Assembly (NCBI GenBank): GCA_029547025.1
Contig: JAKPQA010000256.1
Coordinates: 1 to 59,273, forward strand
Direction of reading: 5' to 3'
Origin: Armatimonadota bacterium
Lineage (GTDB): Bacteria; Armatimonadota; Zipacnadia; UBA1398; JAKPQA01
DNA: 59,273 bases
The first letter of the stretch is position 1; each line of letters begins with the position of its first letter. Both the position numbers and the translations under genes were made by a program. The notes below the pieces were generated by a model. That model was not told where the DNA came from and made no database searches. It was given only the letters and a program-made list of their open reading frames with translations. Of this stretch, positions 43,755-51,836 are shown one piece after another.

Positions 43755-45956
43755 CTATCTTTGGGGCATCCACTCCGGGAGGTCGGAGATGGAGGCCTTG
43801 GCCTCGACCGAGACGGGTACTCCCCAGGATTCGAAGAACGGCCCGAGGTTACGTCCCACCTCGCGTGAGAAACGCACCATCCACTGGTCGCGCTTCTCGG
43901 CGTCTGATCTCGGCAGTGTGGCGGGGTCGGCCGCTGCGTAGGCCGCGAAAACGCGCGTGAAAGCGCCCCAGCCGAACTCGCGCTGGAGCTGGATGTACAT
44001 GGCCAGCGCCAGGAACGGATCGGCCTTCCACTTCTCGAAGTCGGGCGCCGCCCGGTACGCCTCGACGCGGGTCCAGAGCTCGTCGGCCACGGCCGGATGG
44101 GCCGGCGCCTGCAGATGGCACGCGCGCTCCGAGACGTACAGCGAGAACAAGTTCACGGTCACCTCACCGGTACCATCGAAGGTCCAGTGCCCCGATTGGT
44201 GGTTGTGGCCCATTTCGTGGAAGTGCCCCCACGAACCGAGGCTCTTGAGCTTCGCCACGTCGACCGACAGGGGCGCCGCGTCTAGGTGAGTCATGATGGG
44301 GTAGCCCGAGTGCATGTACCCGGCGCTGATCTGTACGTCGGCCACGTACCGCTCCGGGCGCTCCCGCTCGCGCGGGATGGCCGCCAGATCGGCGCAGCAG
44401 TCCATCACATGATTCCAGAAGCCGAGCAGGGCTTCGGGGTCATCGAGTTCGCGGATGACCGATGACGGCACCGTGATGACCACGCGGTCGGTGGCCAACT
44501 CGGCCCACGGGCCCGGGGCGTGGCGGAGGGTGTCGCGCCACGCCGACCGGCCGGTGCGGCCGTACACATACAGCGGCGCCTCGACGGCTCCCTCGATGGC
44601 GACCTCGATGTGGCCGAGAGCACAGCCTCGCGGAACCACGATGTAGACCAGCCCGCCGAAGGCGTTCGCGGCCCGCGTGGTCGGATGATCCATGGCGAAT
44701 GCGCGGGTGATCTCCGGGAACCGCTTCCAGGCGTCGAGGTGCCAGATCTCGTCGGTGTGGCAGCCGATGCGGACCTGTAGTCCCCGTCCCGCCGCGCTCT
44801 CGGGGACGGTCACGTCGATGACCTCGCCCGGAGCGGCATAGAGACCGGTGCTATGCCAGTCGGGCACCGCGGTGTCGACGTCCAGGACCCGCCGCACCCG
44901 GGGGGCGTCGGCCGGGACGGCGCCCGGGAAGGCCTCGGCCGACGGGTGTGCCGCAACCGCCTCTGGGCGCGCCTCCGCCAGCTCGGCCGCCAGGAGAGTC
45001 GCCGCGATGCGTGCCAGTGGCTGGTCCAGCGTGACCGGGACATCGGGAGCCGGGACGCACCGAGCCGCGGGCGACTCGCACAACGCCTTGATCCGGGGGA
45101 GGAACAGCGTGTCACCCGGCGGCACGGCCCGAGCCGCGGTGCCGAGGGTGGTGGAGACCTGGTTCAGGTCCTCCTGGCTCAGCGCGGCCCGACCGGCCGC
45201 GTGGTCTTCGAGCGCTTCCAGCGCCCGGCCCGCGTGCGCGAGCTCGAGACCCACCCGATCGGCGAGGTAGCCCTTCGGCCCGGTCTCTCCGAGCATGCCA
45301 TCGGCCAGCATGAGCCCCGCCGCCGCCAGCACCTGGTTCCCGCCGAGGTCGGCACGCAGGTTCCTGCCGGTCACCTGCTCCCAACCCCACGGACAGACGC
45401 CGGTGATGAACCCTCCGCCCTGGCGGACGAAGGTCAGGACGGCGCCCACGAGGTCCGCCCCGATGGAGCCGGGGTGCGCGATGAGCACATCGACGTCCGC
45501 CAGGCCGGCCGGTAGGTCACCGGGAGCCAGGCGCTGAGGCGCGAGTCCGGCCCCAGTCACCGTCTCGACCAGGCCACCGAGGCCGCAAATCGCCACCCGC
45601 CCGGGAACACCACCCCCGCCCGAAGCCCAACCGATCGCATTGACCAGGAGTCGCAGGCCGTCGGCGCCATCGGGCGCTCCGCCCATCAGGCCCTCGTGCC
45701 CATACGCCACCACTCGCCCCTCGCCGAGCCGAGACGCCCCGACCACGGCCAGCCGGGCCCGCCCGCTGGTGCCCGCGATGACGCAGAAAGCATCCGGACC
45801 GAAGGCGCACACAGGCCCGGGGATACTGCCGGGTGCGGCAATCTCCCGGACGCCATCGAGCAGGGCGTCCAGGTCATCCGGTGCAGCCCAGGAGGGCATC
45901 GTAAGCGCTGCCACCACGACGGGCAGAGCCAACGCGGACACGCGAGCGGGTCTCAT
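43755..45956 (-). CDS. Exported M60-family (enhancin-like) metallopeptidase
   Basis: A 733-residue exported protein with signal peptide (RPARVSALALPVVVAALTMP). The zinc site is HEMGH at 580-584 with a downstream Glu at 598 in FHEMGHNHQSGHWTFDGTGE, matching the M60 pattern HExxHx(8-28)E. M60 enzymes cut mucin-type glycoproteins next to O-glycans. The N-terminal 330 residues contain a region resembling a glutamine-amidotransferase-like domain (RVVAYGHEGLMG, VLIAHPGSIGADLVGAVLTF) as in many M60 proteins. GGAGG lies about 10 nt before the ATG at 45956. With the sialidase-fold and other glycosidases nearby, it suits breakdown of host or algal glycoproteins. Confidence 0.88.
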   Translation of the reverse strand: MRPARVSALALPVVVAALTMPSWAAPDDLDALLDGVREIAAPGSIPGPVCAFGPDAFCVIAGTSGRARLAVVGASRLGEGRVVAYGHEGLMGGAPDGADGLRLLVNAIGWASGGGGVPGRVAICGLGGLVETVTGAGLAPQRLAPGDLPAGLADVDVLIAHPGSIGADLVGAVLTFVRQGGGFITGVCPWGWEQVTGRNLRADLGGNQVLAAAGLMLADGMLGETGPKGYLADRVGLELAHAGRALEALEDHAAGRAALSQEDLNQVSTTLGTAARAVPPGDTLFLPRIKALCESPAARCVPAPDVPVTLDQPLARIAATLLAAELAEARPEAVAAHPSAEAFPGAVPADAPRVRRVLDVDTAVPDWHSTGLYAAPGEVIDVTVPESAAGRGLQVRIGCHTDEIWHLDAWKRFPEITRAFAMDHPTTRAANAFGGLVYIVVPRGCALGHIEVAIEGAVEAPLYVYGRTGRSAWRDTLRHAPGPWAELATDRVVITVPSSVIRELDDPEALLGFWNHVMDCCADLAAIPRERERPERYVADVQISAGYMHSGYPIMTHLDAAPLSVDVAKLKSLGSWGHFHEMGHNHQSGHWTFDGTGEVTVNLFSLYVSERACHLQAPAHPAVADELWTRVEAYRAAPDFEKWKADPFLALAMYIQLQREFGWGAFTRVFAAYAAADPATLPRSDAEKRDQWMVRFSREVGRNLGPFFESWGVPVSVEAKASISDLPEWMPQR

Positions 45957-46287
45957 GACGGAACGCCTCCACCAGAGGATCCAAGGCGCCAGGGCACCCC
46001 TCCAGCATACGGCACCTCGCCCGGCCGTGCCATGGACGCACCCGAGGCGTCTGGAGGGGCAGAGTGTTACCCGTGTCCCGGGCGCCTTCTGCTACCGATG
46101 TGCCCGGTGCGTGCCTTTGGCCTGGGGGCACCCAACGCGCCCTTCGGGCGCACCCCTGTGCGGCCCCTCGGAACGCCTCTAGCCCAGACCATGCATGAGC
46201 AAGTGGAGGAACAGAGGCAGTGAAGTCGCTGGATCCCCTGGTGCCATGGGTCTGTGCGAGCTCTTCGGAGAGCGGAGTCGACTTCCC
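45957..46287. other. Intergenic region before the transposase remnant
   Basis: 331 bp with no credible gene. It holds the hairpin GCGCCCTTCGGGCGC near 46138-46152. It may include one end of a decayed insertion sequence, but no terminal inverted repeat could be delimited. Confidence 0.3.
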
Positions 46288-46530
46288 ATGTCCACCGTTT
46301 GCTATCGGCAGGCCGAGCTCGATCTCCGGCAAGCCAAGCCTGGGGTGGCCGGTCTCGACGGCGGCGATCTGACGTCCGACGCGGGCATGCTCGCGCAGTT
46401 CGGTTCCCCATCATGGAGCTGCTCCGCCAACGCATCTTCGGCCTGGCCGCGGGCTATGCGGATGTCAACGACCCCAACACCCGACGCGCCGATGCGGCCC
46501 CCCAGGTCGCCGCCCACGTCCACCCAGGTG
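46288..46530 (+). pseudogene. IS1380-type transposase remnant, frameshifted
   Basis: Two pieces in different frames read as the N-terminal part of an IS1380-family transposase. The first, from 46288, contains VAGLDGGDLTSDAGMLAQF. The second, from about 46413, contains ELLRQRIFGLAAGYADVNDP. Intact transposases have about 30 more residues between SDAG and the RQR motif, so a deletion of roughly 100 bp with a frame change is implied. The rest of the transposase is missing. Between 46530 and 46893 nothing further is recognisable. Confidence 0.7.
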
Positions 46531-46893
46531 TTCGCCGGGCCAAGTGCTCTCTCCCCACTGCCTCCCCATGGACAAACATGGGGATCGACGCGGCCCACGG
46601 CGCCGGGGCGACCGCGTGACCTCGCCTCCACAACCATCGCAGACTGCCCCAGCCGACCGCTGCAGCCCCCTCCACCGGTTCCGGCCTCCCCTCCGCACCC
46701 CAACACCCGATTCCGCAACGCTCCAAATCGGATACCCACCTGACACCTATGCTTCATGCATAACCCAGGCCAGGATGGAGGACTGGATCCCCCGTGCGGC
46801 AGACGCCACTCAGAGACGGGCCCCAAATCGCGCCCGGGCAACGAGATGAAGCCGTCCGTGGCGCCACAACCAGGCTCGTTCGCCCCGCCGGCC

Positions 46894-47748
46894 CTACTCG
46901 CCCAACAGCACCGCAATGCCCTCGATGGCCTCACGAACGGCCGCTGGAGCATCGGCGCCCACCAGAGGCAAGCCCTGGTCGGCCCGGCTCACGATCTCTG
47001 CCGACAGCGGCACACGTCCCAGGAACGGGACGCGCATCTTCTTGGCCATCTGCTCGCCGCCGCCGCGGGCGAACACATCGGTGGCCTGCCCGCAGTGCGG
47101 ACACACGAACCCGCTCATGTTCTCCACGATGCCCAAGCACGGCAGCTTGACCGAGTGCAAGAAGTTGACCGCCTTGCGGCAGACCGACAGGCTCGCCTCC
47201 TGGGGCGTTGTCACGATCACGCCGCCATCGGCATCGGGGAACATCTGGGCAACGGTGAGTGGCTCATCACCCGTGCCCGGCGGCAGATCGATGACCAGGT
47301 AGTCGAGCGGGCCCCACTCGACGTCGGCCACGAACTGCCGGATCACACCGCCTTTCAGCGGCCCCCGCCATATCGTTGGCGTGTCCGGGCTGTTCAGGAA
47401 GAACGCGATGGACAGCACGCCGAGGTTCGGCAACACCTGCACGGGCTCGAACCCAACCGTGCCCGTGCCAACTCGGTCCTGCAGCCCGACCATCAGTGGG
47501 ATGCTGGGCCCGTTGATGTCCGCGTCCAGTAGCCCCGTCTGGTGACCGCGCCCGGCCAGAGACCAGGCCAGATTCGTCGCCAGAGTGCTCTTGCCGACCC
47601 CGCCCTTGCCGCTCATGACGAGAATCTTGTGACGGATCAGTGCCGACTGCGCGCGTAGCCGTTGCTCCTGCTGCTCATACTGCTCATCGCGGCTCATGGC
47701 GGGGCATTCGCCCTGGGCCTGTTGGTCTGTCATCGAGCCTTGTGACAT
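46894..47748 (-). CDS. mrp: Mrp/NBP35-type iron-sulfur carrier ATPase
   Basis: A 284-residue P-loop ATPase of the Mrp/ApbC/NBP35 group, which carries and transfers [4Fe-4S] clusters to target proteins. The deviant Walker A is GKGGVGKS at 47-54, and the cluster-binding CPHC is at 216-219. LLDADINGPSIPLMVG, VIDLPPGTGDEPLTVAQ and PQEASLSVCRKAVNFL are typical. It is 18 nt downstream of the radical SAM gene on the same strand and probably shares its promoter; cluster delivery to that [4Fe-4S] enzyme is a natural pairing. Confidence 0.93.
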   Translation of the reverse strand: MSQGSMTDQQAQGECPAMSRDEQYEQQEQRLRAQSALIRHKILVMSGKGGVGKSTLATNLAWSLAGRGHQTGLLDADINGPSIPLMVGLQDRVGTGTVGFEPVQVLPNLGVLSIAFFLNSPDTPTIWRGPLKGGVIRQFVADVEWGPLDYLVIDLPPGTGDEPLTVAQMFPDADGGVIVTTPQEASLSVCRKAVNFLHSVKLPCLGIVENMSGFVCPHCGQATDVFARGGGEQMAKKMRVPFLGRVPLSAEIVSRADQGLPLVGADAPAAVREAIEGIAVLLGE

Positions 47749-47766
47749 CGGATCCCCTCTTCATAC

Positions 47767-48777
47767 TCATACCCATTCCACCGGCCCATGTTCGCCGGAC
47801 GGGTGCGTTGCGGCATAGTGGTCGCGGCCACCGTGTCGAGTGACCGTCACTTTCCCCTCGCGAACCAACCCGGGGAGCACCTTGAGGATCGCGTTTGGGT
47901 GGGCATTCAGGGCCTCAGCCATTGCCAGCAGATGGCAGGGCCGACGGGCCAGCAGGTCGAGAAGGCGCTGAACCTCCGCCCCGCCCCCGGCGGCTCTCTC
48001 CACCGCCGGCCGCTCGGCAACCACTTCCGCCAGAGCCCCAAACGCGCCAGCCAAGTCGTCGAGCACCGCCGGGTCCACCGGCAGCGCATCCCCCTCGGCG
48101 GGTGGCCGGGCCACCGTGTTGAGCTGCACGCGCTCCGGGCCGATCTGCCGCGCCAGGGCGGCAATCCTCCCCACATGGTCCAGGCTGTCATTGTAGCCCC
48201 GAACCAGGAACACCTCGAGCCAGATGCGCCCTCCATAGTCCTGGCCGAACTCGATCAGGCCGTCGACCATCGCCTCGAACCCAATCGACGGGTCAGGCCG
48301 GTTCACGCGCTGGAATGCCTCAGCCGTCCCCGCGTCAAGCGACGGCACCACCAGGTCCGCGCCAGCCAACTCCCGGCGCATCTCCGGCCGGAAGAGCAGC
48401 GAGCCGTTCGTGAGCACCGCGATGGGGACTCCCGTCCGGGCCTTGAGTGCGGCGATCAGCTCATCGAGCCGCGTGCAGAGAGTGGGTTCGCCTGAACCTG
48501 ACAACGTGATGTAGTCCGCTGGCCCCGAGATCTCCAGTGCCCTCAGTGCATCCTCGACCACGCGCGCCAGGGGCGCGAACTGCGACCGGACGGCTGTCAG
48601 CCGTGTCGTGCGCCCCAGTTGGCAGTAGATGCAGTCATACGAGCAGGTCTTGTAGGGGACGAGGTCGACTCCGAGCGAGCGCCCCAGGCGACGAGACACT
48701 ACGGGGCCAAACGCATACCGCCGACCATCCCCACGGGCAGACCCAGTTACCGCGTCGGACACGGACAATCCCACCAC
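47767..48777 (-). CDS. COG0731-like radical SAM protein with C-terminal winged helix
   Basis: A 336-residue radical SAM protein. The [4Fe-4S] site is Cys45, Cys49 and Cys52 in KTCSYDCIYCQLG, and FGPVVSRRLGRSLGVDLVPY is the signature of the COG0731 group, relatives of the wybutosine enzyme TYW1. ITLSGSGEPTL is the SAM-binding strand. Residues about 270-330 resemble a winged helix (ALNAHPNAILKVLPGLVREG). It starts at one of two adjacent GTG codons, 48777 preferred, with GGGAG close upstream. Its substrate is unknown. Confidence 0.85.
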   Translation of the reverse strand: MVGLSVSDAVTGSARGDGRRYAFGPVVSRRLGRSLGVDLVPYKTCSYDCIYCQLGRTTRLTAVRSQFAPLARVVEDALRALEISGPADYITLSGSGEPTLCTRLDELIAALKARTGVPIAVLTNGSLLFRPEMRRELAGADLVVPSLDAGTAEAFQRVNRPDPSIGFEAMVDGLIEFGQDYGGRIWLEVFLVRGYNDSLDHVGRIAALARQIGPERVQLNTVARPPAEGDALPVDPAVLDDLAGAFGALAEVVAERPAVERAAGGGAEVQRLLDLLARRPCHLLAMAEALNAHPNAILKVLPGLVREGKVTVTRHGGRDHYAATHPSGEHGPVEWV

Positions 48778-48817
48778 TGGCTCCCGGGTCGCGTGACGAA
48801 CGGCCCGCTGCGATGAC

Positions 48818-48836
48818 TATATGTCTGACGCATATA
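48818..48836. promoter_or_regulatory. TATATG-N7-CATATA operator candidate
   Basis: A perfect 6-bp inverted repeat with a 7-nt spacer overlaps the -10 box and start point of the radical SAM promoter. In GC-rich DNA this AT-rich palindrome is unlikely by chance. The position suits a repressor site; no regulator gene is adjacent. Confidence 0.45.
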
Positions 48837-48862
48837 ATCAGGCATACTGCCGCGGCTGTCAA
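48834..48862 (-). promoter_or_regulatory. Promoter for the radical SAM/mrp operon
   Basis: On the reverse strand TTGACA (48862-48857) is followed after 17 nt by GATTAT (48839-48834), four of six consensus -10 bases. Transcription would start near 48826, about 50 nt before the GTG. This is one of the few AT-rich spots in the window. Confidence 0.6.
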
Positions 48863-49370
48863 CTCGCCCGTCTCCGCAGGGTCTTGTCGTTATCACAGTT
48901 TGGCGGTAACGCACCTGTCTCATGCCCATACGCCGCCACTACATCCACCCCGGCCACCTGGTCCCCATGGAGACCCCGAAGGCTCTTCCTGTAGTGCACC
49001 CCAATGAGTAGACAGGGGTAGAGGCGAAGCTGGGGGTACGGGTCGATGGAGACCGGGCCGGGTACCGGCCCAAGGGCCGAGTGCGACGCGGGACCCCCAA
49101 CCGGGCCGGATGGCGCCCTTCCCGCCGCGCGGGCCCCTTCCATTCGGCCCCTCCTCCTGGCACGTGTGCTGCACGCGTGATTCGGACTTCGGCGGGGCGC
49201 CCGCCAGGCCCGGGCAACGCCCGAGCCTCGGGCGCGAACCCGCGCGGCGGCGCCCTCGCCAACGTCCGCGGTGCGACAAGGGACCGAACCGGATCAGAAC
49301 TGCCCGATCGGGTCCCGAAGCCCATGTCGCGCAGCCTCAGGCCACCGCCACGGCACGGGCCTGGCGGCGG
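48863..49370. other. Intergenic region, no gene seen
   Basis: About 508 bp between genes. No open frame here shows a conserved motif. It includes the hairpins GGGCCGG/CCGGCCC near 49053 and CGCCCGAG/CTCGGGCG at 49218-49234, either of which may mark the end of the transcript arriving from the small membrane protein gene. Confidence 0.4.
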
Positions 49371-49580
49371 TCATCGGCGGAACAACCGTTGGGCGGCGCC
49401 GAGGACTCCGATCAGCACGATGATCAGAGCCGCCTCGATCAGCCCGATGCGCCGGAACGGAAGGATCTTTACCAGCACGATATTCCAGATGACCATCAGG
49501 ATCGCAGCCAGAAGCAGCACGCTGCAGCAGCACCCGCAGCCCGACTGCTCCTCGCCTGGTGTGTCGACGTAGCGCGCCAT
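49371..49580 (-). CDS. Small Cys-rich double-spanning membrane protein
   Basis: A 69-residue protein: a short polar N-terminus, the cysteine cluster CGCCCS at 15-20 immediately before a hydrophobic helix (VLLLAAILMVIWNIVLVKIL), a PFRR turn and a second helix (GLIEAALIIVLIGVLGA). The ATG at 49580 has GGGGGCGG upstream. It lies head to head with the TPR protein gene (199 bp apart), inside a much longer non-coding-type open frame. The cysteines could bind metal or be lipidated; that is a guess. Confidence 0.6.
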   Translation of the reverse strand: MARYVDTPGEEQSGCGCCCSVLLLAAILMVIWNIVLVKILPFRRIGLIEAALIIVLIGVLGAAQRLFRR

Positions 49581-49779
49581 GCCATCCGCCCCCTGGCCAT
49601 CCTGATTGGTGCGTCTGTCTGGTTGACGGCCGGCCGGCCCAGGGGTTGCGGTTCGTTCGGGCCAGCGCGCGGCTTCACCGCCGGCCGGTAAACATCCGGC
49701 GCTGCCCGAACGTTCCAATCCCGACACGCAAGTTCCTCGCCGGAGAAGAGAGGACCGATTCCGGCGGAAGGAGTCACCG

Positions 49780-51540
49780 TTGACCAGCGGCACCTCGAGT
49801 CGACTCCGGCCCTGGCCCCTCCTGACATGGGCCCTGATCCTGGCGGGCACGGTGCTTGGGGCGGAGGATACATGGGACCTGTCCCTGAGCCTGTGGCGCG
49901 CCACGCCCGTGCTGCTGCCTCTGCGCGGGGACGCCGAGGTACCCGCCATCTGGCTCCGAGCCTCGGGCTCGGGTCTCGCGGCCTTCGCGGCCAAGAAGCT
50001 AGCCGCGCCTGTCCACGGCTCGCACCTGTCGGTCCTCCTATACCGCGCGGGGGGCGGCCCGGACGAGGTCATCACGCTGCGGGCGAAGAGCGGCACAGGG
50101 CATCTATTCGTGTCACCGCCGATGCCGTGTCCCCCCGACAGCTGGCTGTCCATTGCGGTGCCTCTCTGCGCGGCGCCGCCCACACCCACCGAGCCCACCG
50201 AGCTCGTGGATCTCCAGCTCTTCGACACAAACCGCTCACCCCATGACCTGCTCATTGTGTCACTCGAGGTCTCCGACCAGCTGTCGCCCGCAGCCGACCG
50301 CGTTCTATACCCCGAGCAGTGGGTGTCACGGCTCGAGGAGCGTCGGAAGGCGGCCGACGGGACTCCCGAGGCACCGGTGCTCGAGCTGGCGCTGGCCCGT
50401 GCGTGCGCGTGGGCAGGGGACCTCGCCCGAGCCGAGATGCTCTACGGCGGCCTGCTGGCGGCCCAGGCCCTCACCGACGCGGAACCGGCCATGGACCTTG
50501 AACGGGCCGAACTCACCATCGAAGGACGCCAGCCCACCGACCGCATCCGCGCCCTCCAGGCCATCTCGGCGAAGTACGCCGGGACGCCCGAGGCTGCATG
50601 GGCCTCGCTGGCGCTCGCCGCCCTCAGCCGCCAGACCGGCGACGTGCAACAGGCAGTCCGAATGGCCGGATCGGTCCTGAACACGTTCAACACGGGACCG
50701 TTTGCCGGCATGGCCATGGAAGAGGCCGCACGCGTTCGAGCGGCTCAGGGCGACTTCCCCGCCGCCGCGGACATCTGGAAGCAGAGCCTGCCTCTATGGA
50801 CCAACACCTACGATCTGGTCGCCGGCCGCGAACGGGGCCGACGGTTCATCGCCGACCTACTGGCACCCCGCGGCGACGCTACCCCAAACCCCGCCGCGGC
50901 CGTCTGGCCCGCCGCAGCCCTGTTCCTGGCACCCACATCCACCGACGCCGACCTCCGCCGCATCCAGTCTGAGTTTGCCGACTCGCTCTTCGCCGCCCCT
51001 GCCGCCGTGAAGCTCGGCCGATCGCTCAAAGCGGCGAACGACACGGCCGGCGCGCTGGCCCAGTATGCCCTGACGACCAAGCAGTACCCCTTCGACACCG
51101 AGGCGTGTGCTCAAAGCCGTCTGTACACCGCCTATGCGCTCACCGATGACACCAAGCGACTCGCCGAACTCCAGCGGGCCATCGTCGACTACCCGGACCA
51201 GCCACGCGTCGTCGGTGCGGCCTACCTGAACATCGGCATCCGCCAAACGGCCCAGGGCAAGCGGGCGGAGGCTCTCGGCACTCTCGTACAAGTCGCCCAG
51301 GCGCGGTCGGGCGTTGGCGAGTTCGACCTCCGCGCGTGCTGGCTGCTCGCGGAGAACTATGAGGCTCTCGGCGAGACAGCCGCGGCCCTCGAACACTGGC
51401 GACGGGTCGCCAGCATGGCCGCCAGCCGCAGCGGCATCGCGCCCTTCGACGAGGCGGGCGCCCAAGCTCGCGAGGCCATCCAACGCCTGGCGCCGAGCTC
51501 CGCGACTGCCCCCCTGCCCGACACGATGAGGAGACCATAG
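49780..51540 (+). CDS. Exported TPR-repeat protein
   Basis: A 586-residue protein starting at a TTG with AAGGAG 7 nt upstream. It has a signal peptide (PWPLLTWALILAGTVLGAED), an N-terminal beta domain of about 150 residues, and from about residue 180 helical pairs of TPR type (LARACAWAGDLARAEMLYGG; AARVRAAQGDFPAAADIWKQ; AYLNIGIRQTAQGKRAEALG; LLAENYEALGETAAALEHWR). It probably scaffolds protein contacts outside the cytoplasm. One nucleotide separates its stop from the following gene. Confidence 0.78.
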   Translation: MTSGTSSRLRPWPLLTWALILAGTVLGAEDTWDLSLSLWRATPVLLPLRGDAEVPAIWLRASGSGLAAFAAKKLAAPVHGSHLSVLLYRAGGGPDEVITLRAKSGTGHLFVSPPMPCPPDSWLSIAVPLCAAPPTPTEPTELVDLQLFDTNRSPHDLLIVSLEVSDQLSPAADRVLYPEQWVSRLEERRKAADGTPEAPVLELALARACAWAGDLARAEMLYGGLLAAQALTDAEPAMDLERAELTIEGRQPTDRIRALQAISAKYAGTPEAAWASLALAALSRQTGDVQQAVRMAGSVLNTFNTGPFAGMAMEEAARVRAAQGDFPAAADIWKQSLPLWTNTYDLVAGRERGRRFIADLLAPRGDATPNPAAAVWPAAALFLAPTSTDADLRRIQSEFADSLFAAPAAVKLGRSLKAANDTAGALAQYALTTKQYPFDTEACAQSRLYTAYALTDDTKRLAELQRAIVDYPDQPRVVGAAYLNIGIRQTAQGKRAEALGTLVQVAQARSGVGEFDLRACWLLAENYEALGETAAALEHWRRVASMAASRSGIAPFDEAGAQAREAIQRLAPSSATAPLPDTMRRP

Positions 51541-51541
51541 C

Positions 51542-51829
51542 ATGACGCGCGCGCACTGGACTCGCTGGGCTCTGGCGGCCGCACTGCTGGCCGGAGGCGG
51601 CTGGTTCGTCTCGACACCACGTCCCGCTCAGGCCGACGCGGCCGATGACCTCGTCCGCCAGGTGGCCCAAGTGGCGCGGACCCTCGAGGACACCAATCGA
51701 GAACTCGAGAGCCTCCGACGCGAGGTGGAGGGCTTGCGCAAGGCAGTCGAGAGCGCCCGGCTGCTGCAGGTGGACCCCACCAGTTCGTCCGACGGCCCCG
51801 GCATCCCCGTCGTCATCCAGAACCCATAA
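51542..51829 (+). CDS. Small exported coiled-coil protein
   Basis: A 95-residue protein with a signal peptide (WALAAALLAGGGWFVSTPRP) and a heptad-type helix at about 35-72 (LEDTNRELESLRREVEGLRK). It follows the TPR gene after one base, so they are co-translated and may form a complex. It ends 7 nt before the end of the opposite-strand DUF6067-type gene. Confidence 0.68.
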   Translation: MTRAHWTRWALAAALLAGGGWFVSTPRPAQADAADDLVRQVAQVARTLEDTNRELESLRREVEGLRKAVESARLLQVDPTSSSDGPGIPVVIQNP

Positions 51830-51836
51830 CCCTCGG

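Noticed and set aside
46756-47532. 258-codon forward frame
   Set aside because: Antisense to mrp, whose motifs are unmistakable.
49371-50255. 294-codon reverse-strand open frame
   Set aside because: Only the last 69 codons look like a protein; the first 225 overlap the TPR gene in antisense and the intergenic region.
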